A stretch of 64,000 bases of DNA from Atriophallophorus winterbourni. Its lineage: Eukaryota > Platyhelminthes > Trematoda > Plagiorchiida > Microphallidae. A program made the translations under genes and the position numbers. The stretch is from assembly GCA_013407085.1 (NCBI GenBank), contig JACCGJ010003123.1, forward strand, positions 1 to 64,000, written 5' to 3'. Each line of letters starts with the position of its first letter. Positions within the stretch are counted from its first letter, which is position 1. Positions 22,040-34,139 of the stretch are shown piece by piece. The notes below the pieces were generated by a model, which saw only the letters and a list, made by a program, of their open reading frames with translations, was not told the origin of the DNA and made no database searches.

Positions 22040-23935
22040 GATGCAATTTGGAGGCGATTCTGTGAGATACGTAATAACGACACGGATCTTATAAGAGAGG
22101 TACGCATGCAGCTCAAATTGAACCTGCTTACGAGATTGGTGAAGAATCTCAATCTTCTCAACAAGATAGTAAATGAGCGTTCCGGAGTTAAGCCTGGTGC
22201 CTTTTCTGTACAAACTTTTAACGGATTGTCTCATTTTACCCAAGATACCGTGGATGATTTAGTAAAGTATTACGCAATTGTCTTCAATCCTAATAGCTGT
22301 ATCCAGTATCAAGTTTTACCGAATTCGCCACATTTGGGATTAGTAAGTGAAATGAATGTCAATGAATACAATGTGGTGTAGCAACTTTGTAAACTAAACG
22401 AAAAACGTTCCCTGGCGTAGATAAAATTAACCCCTACGTACTCCGCAGTTGTCGAGATTCTCTGACTTCTCCCCACACTCGCAAATTAATCTCAGTATAT
22501 ATGAGGGACAAATACCACCACAATAGGAAGCAGGAATAATCAATCCTATTTATAAAGTAATTTATAGACCGGTAACGCTATTTCTGATCATTTTCAAATT
22601 AGTGGATCGCATTGTTACTGTGTGCATATGAGAACATGTAGAAAACCCAGATTTTTTAATGTAACGCAACACAGTTTTCGAAAAAATGATTGTTGTTTAT
22701 CTAATCATCTTACAATCACTGAGGACTGAAACAAGGCATTAGAAGAAGATGATGTTGTACATGTTTGCTACATCGATATTTCCAAAGTTTTTGATAGAGT
22801 CAACTATGACATTTTAATAAAAAAACCTCGAAGCTTATGGAATAAAGAGAATGTTGCTGAATTGGATAAGAGACTATCTTACTGATAGGCACGTCCAAGT
22901 TCGCGTTGGCAGCCTTCCTATCTAGAAAAATAGACGTCACAAGTGTATTTCCGCAGGGCTTGGTGCTTGGACCTTTTCTGTTCTCGGTGAATATAAAGAA
23001 AATATTGGAAGATTTTGGATGTGACTTGATACTGTTTGCCGATTATATTAAAATAAGGAAACGTGTCAGGTCTGTTAATGACTGTATGGCATTATAACGG
23101 GATCAGTGCATCTTATTTTGTTTGCTCAGACAAACGAGTTAAAATTTAACCCTGCGAAATGTAAAATAATGCGGCTTAGAAATCCTCTGCACCACACACA
23201 TTGACGTCGCACGTAATATCTCGTCTGGACCACCGCAGTAAAAGATCTTAGTATCTGGGTCTCGTGTTACCTCACTCTGGATATCATCACCGAACAGCGT
23301 ATAATAAAGCCTGCCGTATCTTGGGTATGTTTAAAAAGGATATTCAGAACTTTCACGCCCGAAACCTAACCCCAGTTACGTAATACAAATGTAGATCCTT
23401 ATATGGAATATTCGATCTAAGCCTGGGCATCATGGCTGACGTAAAGATTTTGAGCTACTTGACAGGAATTATCATCCTGCAACCAGTTGGTCTCTTGTTA
23501 CAGAAATTTGTCTTTTCGAGAGCGAATGTCAAAACTAAAATGTCATAAGCTTTTCCAACGACGAATACGGAATGAACTCCTGATCGATTTTATGATTATG
23601 CGAACTGAATATTACCCCCTCAAACATTTGCCGAAACCCAAAGACCTTACTCGAACATGAAAACATTCAAAGGCATTAAGTGTTCCGCATTCTTGATTGA
23701 AAATTCGTCTAATTATTTTCTTGGAACATCATGCCCGAAGAAATCAGACGATAACGATCACCTTGTTGTCGCTTCAAAGTACCATGAGTACATGATGAAC
23801 CATGCAATCTGTGGCTGTCCCTATTAATTCTGGGAAGATTTTATATTTTGCTGCATATACCTAGTCATCTTGTGGTTTTTTTTTAGCTTACCGCTTTTTC
23901 TACTTTCTGAGTTTCTGAGTTTGCAAGACCCACAA
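22040..23935 (+). mobile_element. CR1-like family B element, 5'-truncated
   Basis: Plus strand, in order: the pre-RT linker (NLLNKIVNERSGVKPGAFSV, near 22,160), the RT palm (HVCYIDISKVFDRVNYDIL near 22,770), a VFPQGLVLGPFLFSV box near 22,940, FADYIKI near 23,035 where FADD should be, an LGMFKKDIQNF block near 23,320, then the family B 3' UTR ending near 23,930. The second catalytic aspartate of FADD is tyrosine, and there are many stops. The closest relative in the window is 48,960-52,720. Confidence 0.8.
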
Positions 23936-23991
23936 CACATCCGGTCGAATGGTCGCAAATATGTTGTCCAAAAGATTGTCATGACTCATTA

Positions 23992-24222
23992 TCAAAAGCG
24001 AAAACATGTTTGTTTATGCAAGCATTGAGGATCTTTTAAAAACGTCAACGCTAAACATTTTGGCGATCTAAATGCATTGGACATTCGTGTAGAATGATTG
24101 TTGTTCAGGCTTTTTCCGATAGGCCGCAACAGACCTGCAAATATAGGTACGTTGGGCTCTTTCAATATAACATAATGTTTATCGAAATGAGGATTGTCGC
24201 ATTGTCGAGGCAAAAAGCGCAC
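23992..24222 (-). CDS. Candidate exon or ORF of 76 codons, unknown
   Basis: Minus-strand frame with coding-like composition (RFLPRQCDNPHFDKHYVIL near its start, DPQCLHKQTCFRF before the stop). It stays open upstream towards a possible acceptor (ggtaatcag) near 24,255. It lies right after a family B element, so it could be a terminal exon of a host gene or part of an unknown repeat. No family recognised. Confidence 0.25.
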   Translation of the reverse strand: MRFLPRQCDNPHFDKHYVILKEPNVPIFAGLLRPIGKSLNNNHSTRMSNAFRSPKCLALTFLKDPQCLHKQTCFRF

Positions 24223-24594
24223 GAGTGATGCACTCCATAAAAGACAGACTGATTACCTTGTTGTGGTAATGAGATTTGACTACGAAATATAAGCGAACGT
24301 GTTTTTAATGCGCCGCTATTTTTTCACCCTTTGCTAGAATCACGAAAATCAGAAATTATTTTCCCCGTTACCCGTAAAATATCTGGTAGACCAACCGAGT
24401 GATTTATTTGATATGAAGACGAGAGTCATAATTTGAACTCCTTCGTGCAATCTTTAATCTGTTGAACTATCTTTTGAGTTTTTCAAAAACACGTGTATAA
24501 CTCTATTCTTCTTCACCAAACCATCCAGATTTTCGTTGAAACTTTATTAAAAATAAACTACGAATCATGAGCGAAAAATCCTCATTTTTCTGCA

Positions 24595-24690
24595 TTTCTA
24601 TCACACATTATTCACTGCTGGTTTCGTGATGTTCGCACTCATTAGATAGAGACAGTACCATTCTGATCCGCATGAGCTTATTTAGTTAGA
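24595..24690 (-). mobile_element. Hammerhead retrozyme-like repeat, partial
   Basis: Minus: CTGTC, CTAATGA (one change from CTGATGA), GTG-CGAACAT-CAC, GAAA, CCAG. The core G-to-A change and the loss of the GTC triplet make this copy inactive. Only the ribozyme part and the first bases beyond it are present. Confidence 0.65.
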
Positions 24691-24977
24691 AAGTGCGATA
24701 TTGATTCACGTGTCTCATGCACCGCGAAACGCGTTCTTACCACAAACGTGTACCAGCAGGTCGATATTTGGTGCATGACCTTCATTTCCGTATGAAATGC
24801 ACTTTAGGTTAATAATTAAACAGTTTAGCTGGCCCATTGACGATCACCGGTTTGAGGGAATGAAAACAAATAGATCAACTCGGAGTTTTTGATGTCAACA
24901 TAAAAAGTTCTGAAGTGTTTGACATAAAATGGCATTTCATTCAATTCTTGTAAAATAGAAGGGAAATATCAGAGAGA

Positions 24978-25840
24978 ATGATATTAAATCATCAATTTAA
25001 TTCAGGATTTTTTAGTTGTTTTGGTGGGGAAATTGCTAATTTATTATTCACGAGTCACATGGCGCTCCAAAACATTTCTGATAACTGGATTCAACAATCA
25101 CTTGACTTATCGTTAAATCCTGAAAAATGTAAAGAAGTCATCTTTTCCAGCTTGGTTGGTCAGCGACGTCAAATCCTGCTTCGAGGAATTCCTGCGATTT
25201 CCTTTAATGGCTTCGAGTTCAGCAGAAGCACTTGTTTCAAGTATCTTGGCGTTACGTTATCACAAATTCTCAACTGGACTGATCATGTGACTGCACAGTT
25301 CTTGAGGGTTCGAAGGCTATCTATCCATTTCCCCTGATGTAGTTAGACATTTTGTTATTTTCTGCATTGTTCCACACTTCCTCTATGCGTCTCCTATAAT
25401 TTTTCTCATTATAGTTAAAAAGGATTTCCAGGTTATCAAAAGAGGCATTAAGGTTATCACAAGAATGTGGTATGCCCCGAATTAGTTAGTTTGAGACATG
25501 ATCGTCGAACGACACTTCCGTGAATGTGGCAGATTGATCAGAGTCAAATCTTCCGATAAACACAACCACTGCATAATATCCTCATGGCTAGCTAAAAGAT
25601 CTCATCTACGCGAAGTCAATATCTCGTTTCTCATTCTAGAACTGAAAAGTTCCGGTATTCTTTCGTTCTTTTCCTTTCCCGTTATTTGGTTGATCAATCG
25701 AAAGTTATTATCGATCTAAGGAGGCGACTGACAGGGTGATCTTTTTACGTAACGTTTTTGGAAAAGTATTCGTTGTGTGGTTGAATTAAGATTATTGCTG
25801 AAAATTCATGTACACGAATAAAGTCTTTTTCTATTATCAT
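24978..25840 (+). pseudogene. RT thumb and C-terminus of a distinct non-LTR element
   Basis: A 119-codon plus frame contains LSLNPEKCKEVIFSS and FKYLGVTLSQILNWTDHV, the post-palm region of non-LTR reverse transcriptases (K-C, then F-K-Y-L-G-V). After the stop, frames continue with LKSSGILSFFSF near 25,650 and the element seems to end near 25,835 at ACGAATAAAGTC. It does not match families A to D, so it is a separate lineage. Confidence 0.65.
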
Positions 25841-26221
25841 TCTTCATAACTGTAGGAAAGTGAGAACTGAAATTTCCGTATGGATCTTTGAAAATAAACA
25901 TAATGTAGCTGTTGGATTCATGAAGTGTGAATTTAATCAAGCGATCAACAATTTCTCCGAATATATGCATCGGTTTTGCATCCTACACTATTGGCTACTG
26001 TATCGAGTATTTATGATTAAAACACCGATTTCATTACGGCACCACAGGATTAGATATGTAAATAAAAAATAATAGCATACAATGACATTTTCTAGAATAG
26101 GTACATGCGAGTTTCCTTGAATGGAAGACGTTTTCACCACAACTTGAGGTAGGGAAATGCAAATCAACATAGCACGTACGGCAAAATATACACCGATAAC
26201 CAATAAAGGTCATTTTCTTAC

Positions 26222-26378
26222 CACATTCTTGAAACACGCTTCTTTGTCTGTGTCCTTTGGTAGACAGTATTTTAAAAAGTATGAATAATACCAAGGTGTT
26301 TCCTCCATTGGGTGAAGTCATGGAAACCAAACGGTTGCGGTCTTTATATGTATGCAACATTACAAATACCGTCACCAG
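26222..26378 (-). CDS. Candidate internal exon, gene G2
   Basis: Minus-strand acceptor caaatatatttag and donor G followed by gtaaga enclose 157 nt, 52 codons plus one base, with a stop directly upstream in frame as expected at an intron border. Peptide LVTVFVMLHTYKDRNRLV, later GHRQRSVFQEC. The exit phase matches 8,914-9,074. The acceptor tract is weak in C. Protein unknown. Confidence 0.35.
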
Positions 26379-27194
26379 CTAAATATATTTGCAATTCTAG
26401 AACATTATTCCTTTAAAACGCACAAAAATTTTAATGGATAAGATTTTCAGACGATATTTTTGTTTTACTCAAATGTGGCGATATGGAATAGGTGCTCCCG
26501 GTTTCATTTAAAATTATTGTTATTCTTAATTGAACATTCCCCTTCTAGCTATCGTGAAATCGGATTGTGCAATGATTTGAGTTAGTTAGTTTACTTCGAA
26601 TCGCATCGGATAAGTTTTTCACATTTGAATGTCAGTTGTAGACGCTATACTCTGATCGTAAAAGCGTGAGAAACACAGAGCGAGAGAGTAAGAGAGCATG
26701 TTTCATTTGCATACCATCAATTATTGGACGAACGAAATGTTCACCAAATTCGGATTGTTGTCGGTTTAATCACCTGAAATATGTCATGTTTCGGGTGCTA
26801 TTTAAGAACCGGCATAGAATTTTAAAACTATTTATCTCTATTATTTGCAGGGTAGCTTGCAACGTAATCAAGATTCAGATTTAAGATTTGTGATAATAAA
26901 AGCAACAAACCATGGAATATATAGCAAACTCTTCTACTAAATCTTACATTAAAATTTTGATTCAGGCGGTTCCGAAAAGGGATGAAAGAGAATTCCACAT
27001 ATGAAATTGTGTAGGAAATGTGGATGGAAATGTTTTTAGGCAAATTGCTTTCTTAAAGGGTGTTTATATATGAATCACTCTCAGGGTTTGCAGTGAAAAA
27101 TGTTATTGCAGATTAAAGCTTCTAACTTTTGAAGAACTTTATTTCGGCGATAATTACATAATTTTTGACGACGACGTCTAAGCTAATTTCTCAC
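26379..27194. other. Presumed intron
   Basis: AT-rich, no supported feature. Confidence 0.4.
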
Positions 27195-27305
27195 TTCATA
27201 TTCTCTTGCATATTACCACATATTATGTACTGCTCACTTTCTATTTTTCCCGCACTTCTGTTCAAAGATCGCGCGCAATCTCTAAGAGGATATTCTTGAA
27301 AAATC
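27195..27305 (-). CDS. Candidate internal exon of 111 nt
   Basis: Strong minus-strand acceptor (aaaatcttgtttcag) and donor (GAA followed by gtgaga). One base, then 36 codons: IFQEYPLRDCARSLNRSAGK, then IESEQYIICGNMQENM, then two bases. Its phases do not directly join 29,866-30,001 (ends phase 0) or 26,222-26,378 (starts phase 0), so a missing exon, an alternative exon or a different gene is implied. Its complement overlaps a 190-codon plus-strand ORF that I do not believe. Confidence 0.4.
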
Positions 27306-28129
27306 CTGAAACAAGATTTTTCAACTGCAATCGGCTTATAAACAATATCCTCAATGATATTCACCATCTGTTGCATGAAGATCTTCTTAACAGTCAAGCT
27401 TCTTCAAAGACGATCAATACAACATTATACTTTCTTCTAGAACGTCTTTATATAGGAGGTCATTTATCCTATTTGCTTCCCAATACCTTTGTCATAAGGA
27501 ACCGCTTATTGAACAATTACTGTCGAATTTATCCCGTTAATATCATGGTTATATTTTTGGTAAACATTTTTTTGCCTTTTTTGTGTAACACGAATTATTT
27601 GTTTGTTTTAGTTAAAAGTGGCCTAAAGCTGAAATTTCGAAAAATTTTCAAAAAGCGTTATTCTCTTTCTTCTTGTTCATATGGAATTTTTACACAATCA
27701 TCAGCACCGGCCATCATATTTGTCGCTTCTCAAGGTGCGCTTCATCACGATGCTTTGATGAATATAATCCTCACTTAGCAGCTACTTCTGAAATTATTTC
27801 AATTTTGTTAAAATTAGAAATTTCATTTCATCCAATCATTTCTTGTATAGATTTAATAAAATGTAATATGATTGGTATTTTGATTGTATTGTGCATTTAA
27901 CACTGATCCCAATCTAATGAGCGTTCTGTGATTTATTCCTTTTTTAAATGAATCAACATTTTCCGATCCTGCTCATTTCAGTTGAAATTTCGTTCTCCTG
28001 GTAAATATATTTTTTATCACTTAACTGAGCTCACATAGGGTTTGAAGATGGTATAAGAAATTATTTGAACTTGTAGTCAGCATTCAGCTCGGATCGACAG
28101 GTGAAGAATACAAGGATTCACCCACGGTT
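27306..28129. other. Presumed intron
   Basis: Very AT-rich. The long plus-strand ORF here (27,206-27,778) is discussed under rejected items. Confidence 0.35.
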
Positions 28130-28780
28130 GATACTATCGGTCATTTCGTTTGTCAAGAAGGTTAGCTTTAAAGGGCTAGGACTTTGTCCTTTATAGTTGA
28201 CAAATCACGGTATCCTAAAAGCATCCAGGTCAAATATCTTGTTGGTTTTAAGACTGCATTTGTATGACAGGATCCCGTAACTAGACTAAAAAGATGAGCC
28301 TAAAGTTTGCTTTCATATTCTTCGATGTTAAACGCGAGTTGTGTACCCTGGCATCCGTGGGCATTTTATCAAGCAACTTGATGAAATGGACTCTTCAATA
28401 GACAAAAATTGAAAAGCACTACGATAAATCGGTTTAGTTCAGTTAAGTTTTCACGAGCCATAGATCGTTTAAAATATATTTCAGTGGATAGCTGCGGGGT
28501 AGCACTCACCGCTGTCAAGACGTTTTGCTTTTGACCTTTTGAAATCTTCGACGATCACGACGCCAAGAATTTATCCTTTAGGGAGCACACCTTCTATTAG
28601 CTGGTGCTAAAAAAGGGCATTCGCTTCACCATTATGGTGACAGAGAATATTTAATGTGTCTATTTTATGTGGCAGTCTGATGCAGAGCGTCTGAATTGGT
28701 TGAGCGCATCTTGAATATTTGTATCAATTTCGTATTGAGAACTATTTTCTACTATGATCATTAGATTGATGATTGAATAT
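28130..28780 (-). pseudogene. CR1-like remnants: RT C-terminal piece and an ORF1 piece
   Basis: Minus strand from 28,780: DALNQFRRSASDCHIK, then ILGVVIVEDFKRSKAKRLD (the LGV block after the RT palm), both heavily mutated. At 28,240-28,130 a fragment (DAFRIP, NYKGQSPSPLKL) is clearly related to ORF1 of the element at 51,430-51,510. Since ORF1 normally precedes RT, the RT-then-ORF1 order on this strand means two separate insertions lie side by side. Confidence 0.55.
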
Positions 28781-29085
28781 TGTGATGTTAACTTACACAT
28801 AACATGATCTGCAGGTCTTCTGATGCGTACGATGCAAACCTTGTAGTTACTAAAATTGCAGGTTGCAGGTTAACCCGTGGATAATTAGAGCAAAAATACT
28901 GTGGGTGTAGACTATGAATCAGTGATTAGATTGAAACATTTATAAAATCGTGTAATTCTGATCATATACAATCTTAAAATGTTGCATTTCTACAAAAAAT
29001 GTGAAGTACACATCAACCGATATGGGTCGATAGTATGGTGCAAGTGGGTGGGATCAATAACCTGAAATTGGCCCTGGATAAATTA

Positions 29086-29345
29086 AGTTGAGCTTGTATG
29101 CCAGTGTTTGGCAAGGTTGTTGCGACCAACCTGTTTGATGATATATGTCCAAGTCATGTTGTTGGCCTCCCTCGGTTGATGTCAACCATGGATATACATC
29201 ACAATCACATGAAGTTTTTCATGTTCCACAGCCTTTCAAATCACCCAACAGTCCGATTGGTGCGTACATCTCAACGCACCAAAGGCAGTTAAATGGGTTT
29301 TAAACCAATGATCATAACAAATGCTCATTTGCATGCATTTCTATC
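29086..29345 (-). mobile_element. Hammerhead-family repeat body interrupted by family E
   Basis: Left part CTTGTATGCCAGTG to GACCAACCTG (29,090-29,155) and right part TGGGTTTTAAACC to CATTTGCATGCATTTC (29,290-29,345) are adjacent segments of the retrozyme consensus. A family E fragment separates them. The ribozyme itself is not present in this copy. Confidence 0.65.
29158..29287 (-). mobile_element. Family E fragment, nested in the retrozyme-like repeat
   Basis: GTTGGCCTCC, CATGGATATACATCACAATC and CAACAGTCCGATT match the 3'-most ~130 bp of family E, minus orientation, with a short GTTGTTGG remnant of the tail at the left edge. Confidence 0.7.
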
Positions 29346-29865
29346 ACATGAATAAATATTGTTGAAAGAAAATATAATGTTCAATGTAATGCGTTGCTCA
29401 CATCATATTCACTTATTGGGATCATGAATTACTCGTACTTTGTTATATTTCCAGTGGTCGTTGGGTATCGAATTGCTCTTATGTTTGCCAATTAGTTTGA
29501 TGAATTAGATACTAATTCTGCCTTCTGAAATCTTATGGCCAAATCAGTTCAGTGTAAATATAATTTGTTGAATTATTCAGCAAAAATTACACCATTGCAT
29601 GATTTTTAAATATGCAATTTTATGAGAACAAAATAGTTCGTTTTATCTATCTTAGATTAGTTTCACCTGGGGAACTGGAGAAATAACACTTATCAAATAT
29701 GCTTGGTTCAATTCGGTTAATTTTGCAGAGCAATTATTGAGGTCGAATAGCCAATCCGGTGTACCGATTGCTTCCTGTGGTAGGACACTGAATAGCGCCC
29801 ACCACTTCACGAAAAATCTTCAGCGAGATTTTAAAATATAAAATTCTCACATCCAAAGTACTCAC

Positions 29866-30001
29866 TGATCGTTTAGATGAACAAACCGGTGTTGCTAACA
29901 AAAGCGACTGATTATTTTCATGGATAAATCGAGTAAATTGAATACCACGCAACAAAGATTCCCATATTAAACGTCCTTTTTGAAGCGGAATTTTAAACAG
30001 C
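29866..30001 (-). CDS. Candidate internal exon, G2 region
   Basis: Minus strand: acceptor ...cactcaag, one base, 45 codons (LFKIPLQKGRLIWESLLRGI, then QFTRFIHENNQSLLLATPVC, then SSKRS) and a strong donor GTGAGTAC in phase 0. An alternative acceptor lies at ...cttcaaaaag near 29,975. The frame is blocked by a stop shortly upstream. The exit phase is compatible with the start of 26,222-26,378. No domain recognised. Confidence 0.45.
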
Positions 30002-30329
30002 CTTGAGTGTTTATTCCGTTACTTTATTGACACAATTTAATCACGCTGTGCTGATTAATGATGGAAAAAATATTGATTAAATGATTGATTGATTAAAAAA
30101 ATTCGAACTGGGTTTTATTTATTCAATGATTTTGAATGAAAGAGTTTTTTATGATTTTTTAATTATTTACTAATGCCAATGAAGCATTTCAACACATTGC
30201 TTTTAGATTCATCCTAAACTGCCAAATTTGGCATATAAATTTGAACCAAAATACACGTTTGCTTAGTTTCCGGTTTTACGAAAAATACTTTCTAATTTTT
30301 ACACAATTCACAGACCTCATTCCAATGTG

Positions 30330-30630
30330 CTAAAGATTACTTTTCTCTTTCAAGATTCAACATCTGTGATTTATAGTTGAATAAACAATTAATTTTACAA
30401 TTACCACAGAGTCGAAATATAAGTATAAATAAGATGAATGGATATTTTGTTTATAATTTGGAACATAATCATGGTTAGCACACTTATGGTCGTCAAATTT
30501 TGATCTGAATATAGTGAAACTGTTTGAGTTAACCAAATCAGCAGGTCGGGAATTCCAAACAATACATACATGTACCGAATAAAAATACCTTCCGCAGTTC
30601 CGTTTAGAGTGTGGTACTTCCAGCATGTTA
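30330..30630 (-). pseudogene. C-terminal scrap of CR1-like ORF2
   Basis: Minus frame KRNCGRYFYSVHVCIVWNSR, then PADLVNSNSFTIFRSKFD, then a stop. This is the F-S-V-R-x-C-x-x-W-N-S-L-P signature at the end of CR1-like RT proteins. Only ~90 codons remain. Confidence 0.7.
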
Positions 30631-31149
30631 AAGGTTCACCATTTACTGCAGTCTGGAAGCTCATAGACCCCTATACAGTCTCCAACTAATTACAGTGAAA
30701 CCGCCAGCCGGTTTTGAAGTGTGAGTGTGGGGAGGTAGTCAACAAATTGCGCTTTTCAGTTGCTCATTTTCATACATACCGTCAAGTTGTGGCTTTCGTA
30801 AAATTTTGGCTCTATAACATTAGTTTTCGATTTTTATGAAAACAGCCCAGCATTTACCCCCGCATATCACTAAGGATAAAAATCTCATTCTAAATGCATC
30901 ATAGCAAGAAAACGATTACCTAATCAACTAAAATATCGTTATTTGTCAACTGTGAGTTAGATATAAAAGTCATACAAAATTCTGCCATTTTATTAGGTTA
31001 GTCCCCATTGCTTTGCAAGCGTCCGTTTATTTACTATAATTGATTTAACCATGTAAAACGAGGATACAGTCAAGAGTTCAGCAACAGATGAGAAGAATTG
31101 TTGTTCTGGAGGTAGATGTTATTTAGATGATTTACACAGAGATTGCGTC
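30631..31149. other. Unassigned; a possible scrap of the retrozyme repeat
   Basis: GTAGTCAACAAATTGCGCTT near 30,738 resembles GGTAAACAAGTTGCGCTT of the retrozyme repeat, but too little matches to call it. Confidence 0.3.
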
Positions 31150-31860
31150 ATTGCTATTTGAGGTCATTGTATTCAAGCTTGATGAGATCATCGGTAGAAC
31201 TTCTTTCAAGTTGACTCGTAATTAAGTTATATAATTTTTCTGTCTATTTGTTAACTATCAGTCCCGGAATTGGCTGTGCCTTTATCCCAGCTGTTTCTTG
31301 TTGGTCCTTATATCACTTCAATAGGAAGTGCTAATTAATTCGCGTCGTTTTTTGAGTGGCATTTTTAAATGAATTCTCGCACACACTTTTCTTTCATTGG
31401 CTAGAATCTTGGTGTTGTCCCGATAAAATTGATTGATATGCATTGAAGTCACATATTTCTGTTTAGTCTATTCAGCTCGGATCAGTAATGCAGATCATCT
31501 AGGAAACGCGCCGCACTTACATATATCCAGATTTTTATGTCGTCTGCAAATGGAACCTCGGCATGTCAATGATTTACGTAAGAAAGGATTGAGGATCTAT
31601 GACAAAGCTTGTGGAACACACTAGTCATGTTATTTCATTTGGACATCTCACCATCAACGCATGCCTGTCAGAAATGCAATACATTATCCATGCTAACCGT
31701 TTCTGTTGATTCCGCACATTTTTAAATTTATCAGTGATTGATAAGTTGATTTATTATACCGAATGCTCTTGAACTAGCGAGGTGGCAATCAAGGGCAAAA
31801 ACACCGTCTCTAGCGCTTTGGCCCAATCTTCTGTTCAAATTAATTTTGTTAGACATGAAA
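31150..31860 (-). pseudogene. Decayed CR1-like RT core
   Basis: Minus strand: TEDWAKALETVF near 31,825, GVPQ near 31,620, then PFADDIKIWIYVSAARFLDD near 31,540, that is, the catalytic FADD box followed by the usual K-x-W. Frameshifts lie between GVPQ and FADD. The RT catalytic aspartates survive but the protein does not. The lower boundary is approximate. Confidence 0.65.
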
Positions 31861-33658
31861 GATTACCATGAATTTCATGTTTTACCACTGGCAAAAATTG
31901 TGTTCCTAAATTTTTAAGGATGCCTTCAGGGGCAGTACTAACTGTTTTATACATAGTAGTAACCAAAAGAGAACCACCATTGAAAAAACGTTCATATAAC
32001 TCCGGGTTTTAAATTTTTCAATATCCCTTTACATATAGATTTATTAATTTTTTTCAAAGTTGATGACAGGTGTCTTGGTGACCCACCTTTTTATTGCTGG
32101 CGTTAAACAGTCTGTCCATGGTGGTTGGTCGTATTCAGTTTTAGTTTTTTTTCCTGGCTAGCCATTCCGTGAAAATAACCAATATCTTTTAGCGACCAAT
32201 GGCAATAATGTCTCATATTCTTCTGGATAAATGCGCAGGAATCGTAGTCAACCAGTGCATCGCCAGTGGCTTAATCAGAACCGCATGCGTTATTCACAGA
32301 GAAAGCAGGTTTAATTCAGATACACTCGTTCAGAGTTTTGTGTAGTAGCTAGGTTTGTGTATCTATTTTATCAAAACATTTAACGTTATTACTGCTCGCG
32401 TGCTCAAATGATGGCTGCAAATACGGAACCACATGTATGAGAAAAAACCTAGTCGAAAAATAGAAAAATCGGTTCATTTGCGTGGCGTCGACAAAAATTA
32501 TTCCTAGACATCGGCGTTGATGATGTAGGCAAACTGGATAAAACGCATAAAATGAATTCCTTCCTCTATACGCAATAATCATCCAGGAACGTGGTTCTCG
32601 TTGACTTTCATTGAAAAGTATGCAAGGAGTGCACGTTCGTTTCGGCGTCCGAGCCGCTCGAAAACTCCAATTTGTATTGGACGTTTGGTCATGCAGGAGA
32701 CAAACGAAAGGACCTTCAGTGAAATTCAACCTAAACTGTAGCTTAACGTTTGATTCTTCTATATTATGCAGAAATTAAACTATTTCCTCACGCAGAGAAC
32801 AAATTGTTTGTTATTGATTACGTATGCTACTTGTTTACACCATACACGATTCGTGTGTGATAATCCATATCATTAGTAATGTTAAAATTATCTTCCTGTC
32901 AACACAATGAGTTATTACAAATTTTGTTACGAAGAAAGAATACTCCAATATTTTCGCTCTAATTTTCTGCAGCTGGCTCAAAAATTAATACAGCAAATGT
33001 ATCATAACAAATTTTAACGCTTTTTGATTTTTTCGTCAGACAAACAGTTCGAAAAATCTGTTTACAAGTCTGGTCTGGTGGTGCACATTCGCGTCACATG
33101 CACGGTCAACTTTATTCGAAACCGTTTGGATTACTAAACCGTTCAAATGAAAAATTCTTTTTATTAGATTTCCCAATCACTTTAACTTGTAAACGAAATG
33201 TGGTCCGATCTGTGTTATTGTATATCATTGAATAATATATCACATAACGCTGACCGCAACAAATATGAAACATTGATTCAGATAAATATGAAGATTTATT
33301 ACCCGGTTGTCTAAATCGATCAGCGTGCGGTCGAGTTTCACGCCGCGTGATGGTAGCATCAATGTTTGGATCGTGTCAGCCAATTAAAAGATTTTGACAA
33401 TTATTCGGATTCGGTAGATATGTAAAACGGAAAAACCCGTTGGTGTTGTTTTGTGCATAGATATGGTTTTTGTAGGTCACATTTATGTGTGTTGTGATGA
33501 CCAAACTTTGAAGTTGTACATAAAGTTGTTCCGTAATTATTTCTTCAGCTGACATTTATAAAGTTAATTAATTATCAATTAATTGATTAATTGACTATTT
33601 CATCATTCAAAAATCGAAACCTAGATATCAAATCACACGCGTGACCTTTTAACATTGA
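31861..33658. other. Unassigned
   Basis: Contains a 126-codon minus ORF (32,349-32,729) with a competing plus-strand frame; neither has splice signals or motifs that convince. The 3' UTR of gene G1 may extend into the upper end. Confidence 0.35.
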
Positions 33659-33882
33659 TTATTGATTTGTTCGCACCCAATGGAGCTCGCGATTAACTTC
33701 CGAAAGCTCACTTATTCCCGCTATAATCGGTGATTCGCCAACGTGCAACGAGTCGCGTAGGAGCGAAAGAATGTTGGACATTTTGTACAAAGCGATTACA
33801 ATCCCTACAATCGATGATGCAATATCGTAGCATGAGAGCTCAAGTTGCAACCGAAGAATTTTTGACCAATCTTTATTGATTG
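33659..33882 (-). CDS. Terminal exon of gene G1 (candidate)
   Basis: Minus-strand acceptor gtgataag, two bases completing a codon, 73 codons and TAA at 33,659-33,661. The peptide includes YDIASSIVGIVIALYKMSN and SLLRDSLHVGESPIIAGISE, composition typical of a folded or coiled protein, and ends EVNRELHWVRTNQ. The entry phase exactly fits 38,640-38,929, which leaves one base. Alternative in-frame acceptors (caataaag, cttgag) are possible. Intron to the previous exon: 4.8 kb. Protein unknown. Confidence 0.45.
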
Positions 33883-34139
33883 CTTATCACAGCTTATAGC
33901 TGTGCAGAACTACGAGGAACCACTTGGGTCAACAGGAATCAAAGATGATTTCGTTAAGCTATGAATATCCATTAACAAAAGATCACGGATTTGCGATTAA
34001 TTTAATGTTATAACTTTCGGCCTGTGTGATGCAAATATGTTTTTTTGCATTTATTTAAGTTTAACTCCGTTAACTGGAAGTTGCACGCTTTCCTTTTACG
34101 GAGTATCCTTCGCATCGTTAATATATCCTAAATGATAAA

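Noticed and set aside
27206..27778. 190-codon plus-strand ORF
   Set aside because: Rich in F, L, I, N and K as expected of AT-rich DNA. Its left part is antisense to a short minus exon with much better splice sites. No motif, no start context, no partner exon.
31433..31624. Plus-strand exon with acceptor tctattcag and donor gtaaga
   Set aside because: The opposite strand encodes a clear CR1-type FADDIKIW box, so the splice-like signals are fortuitous.
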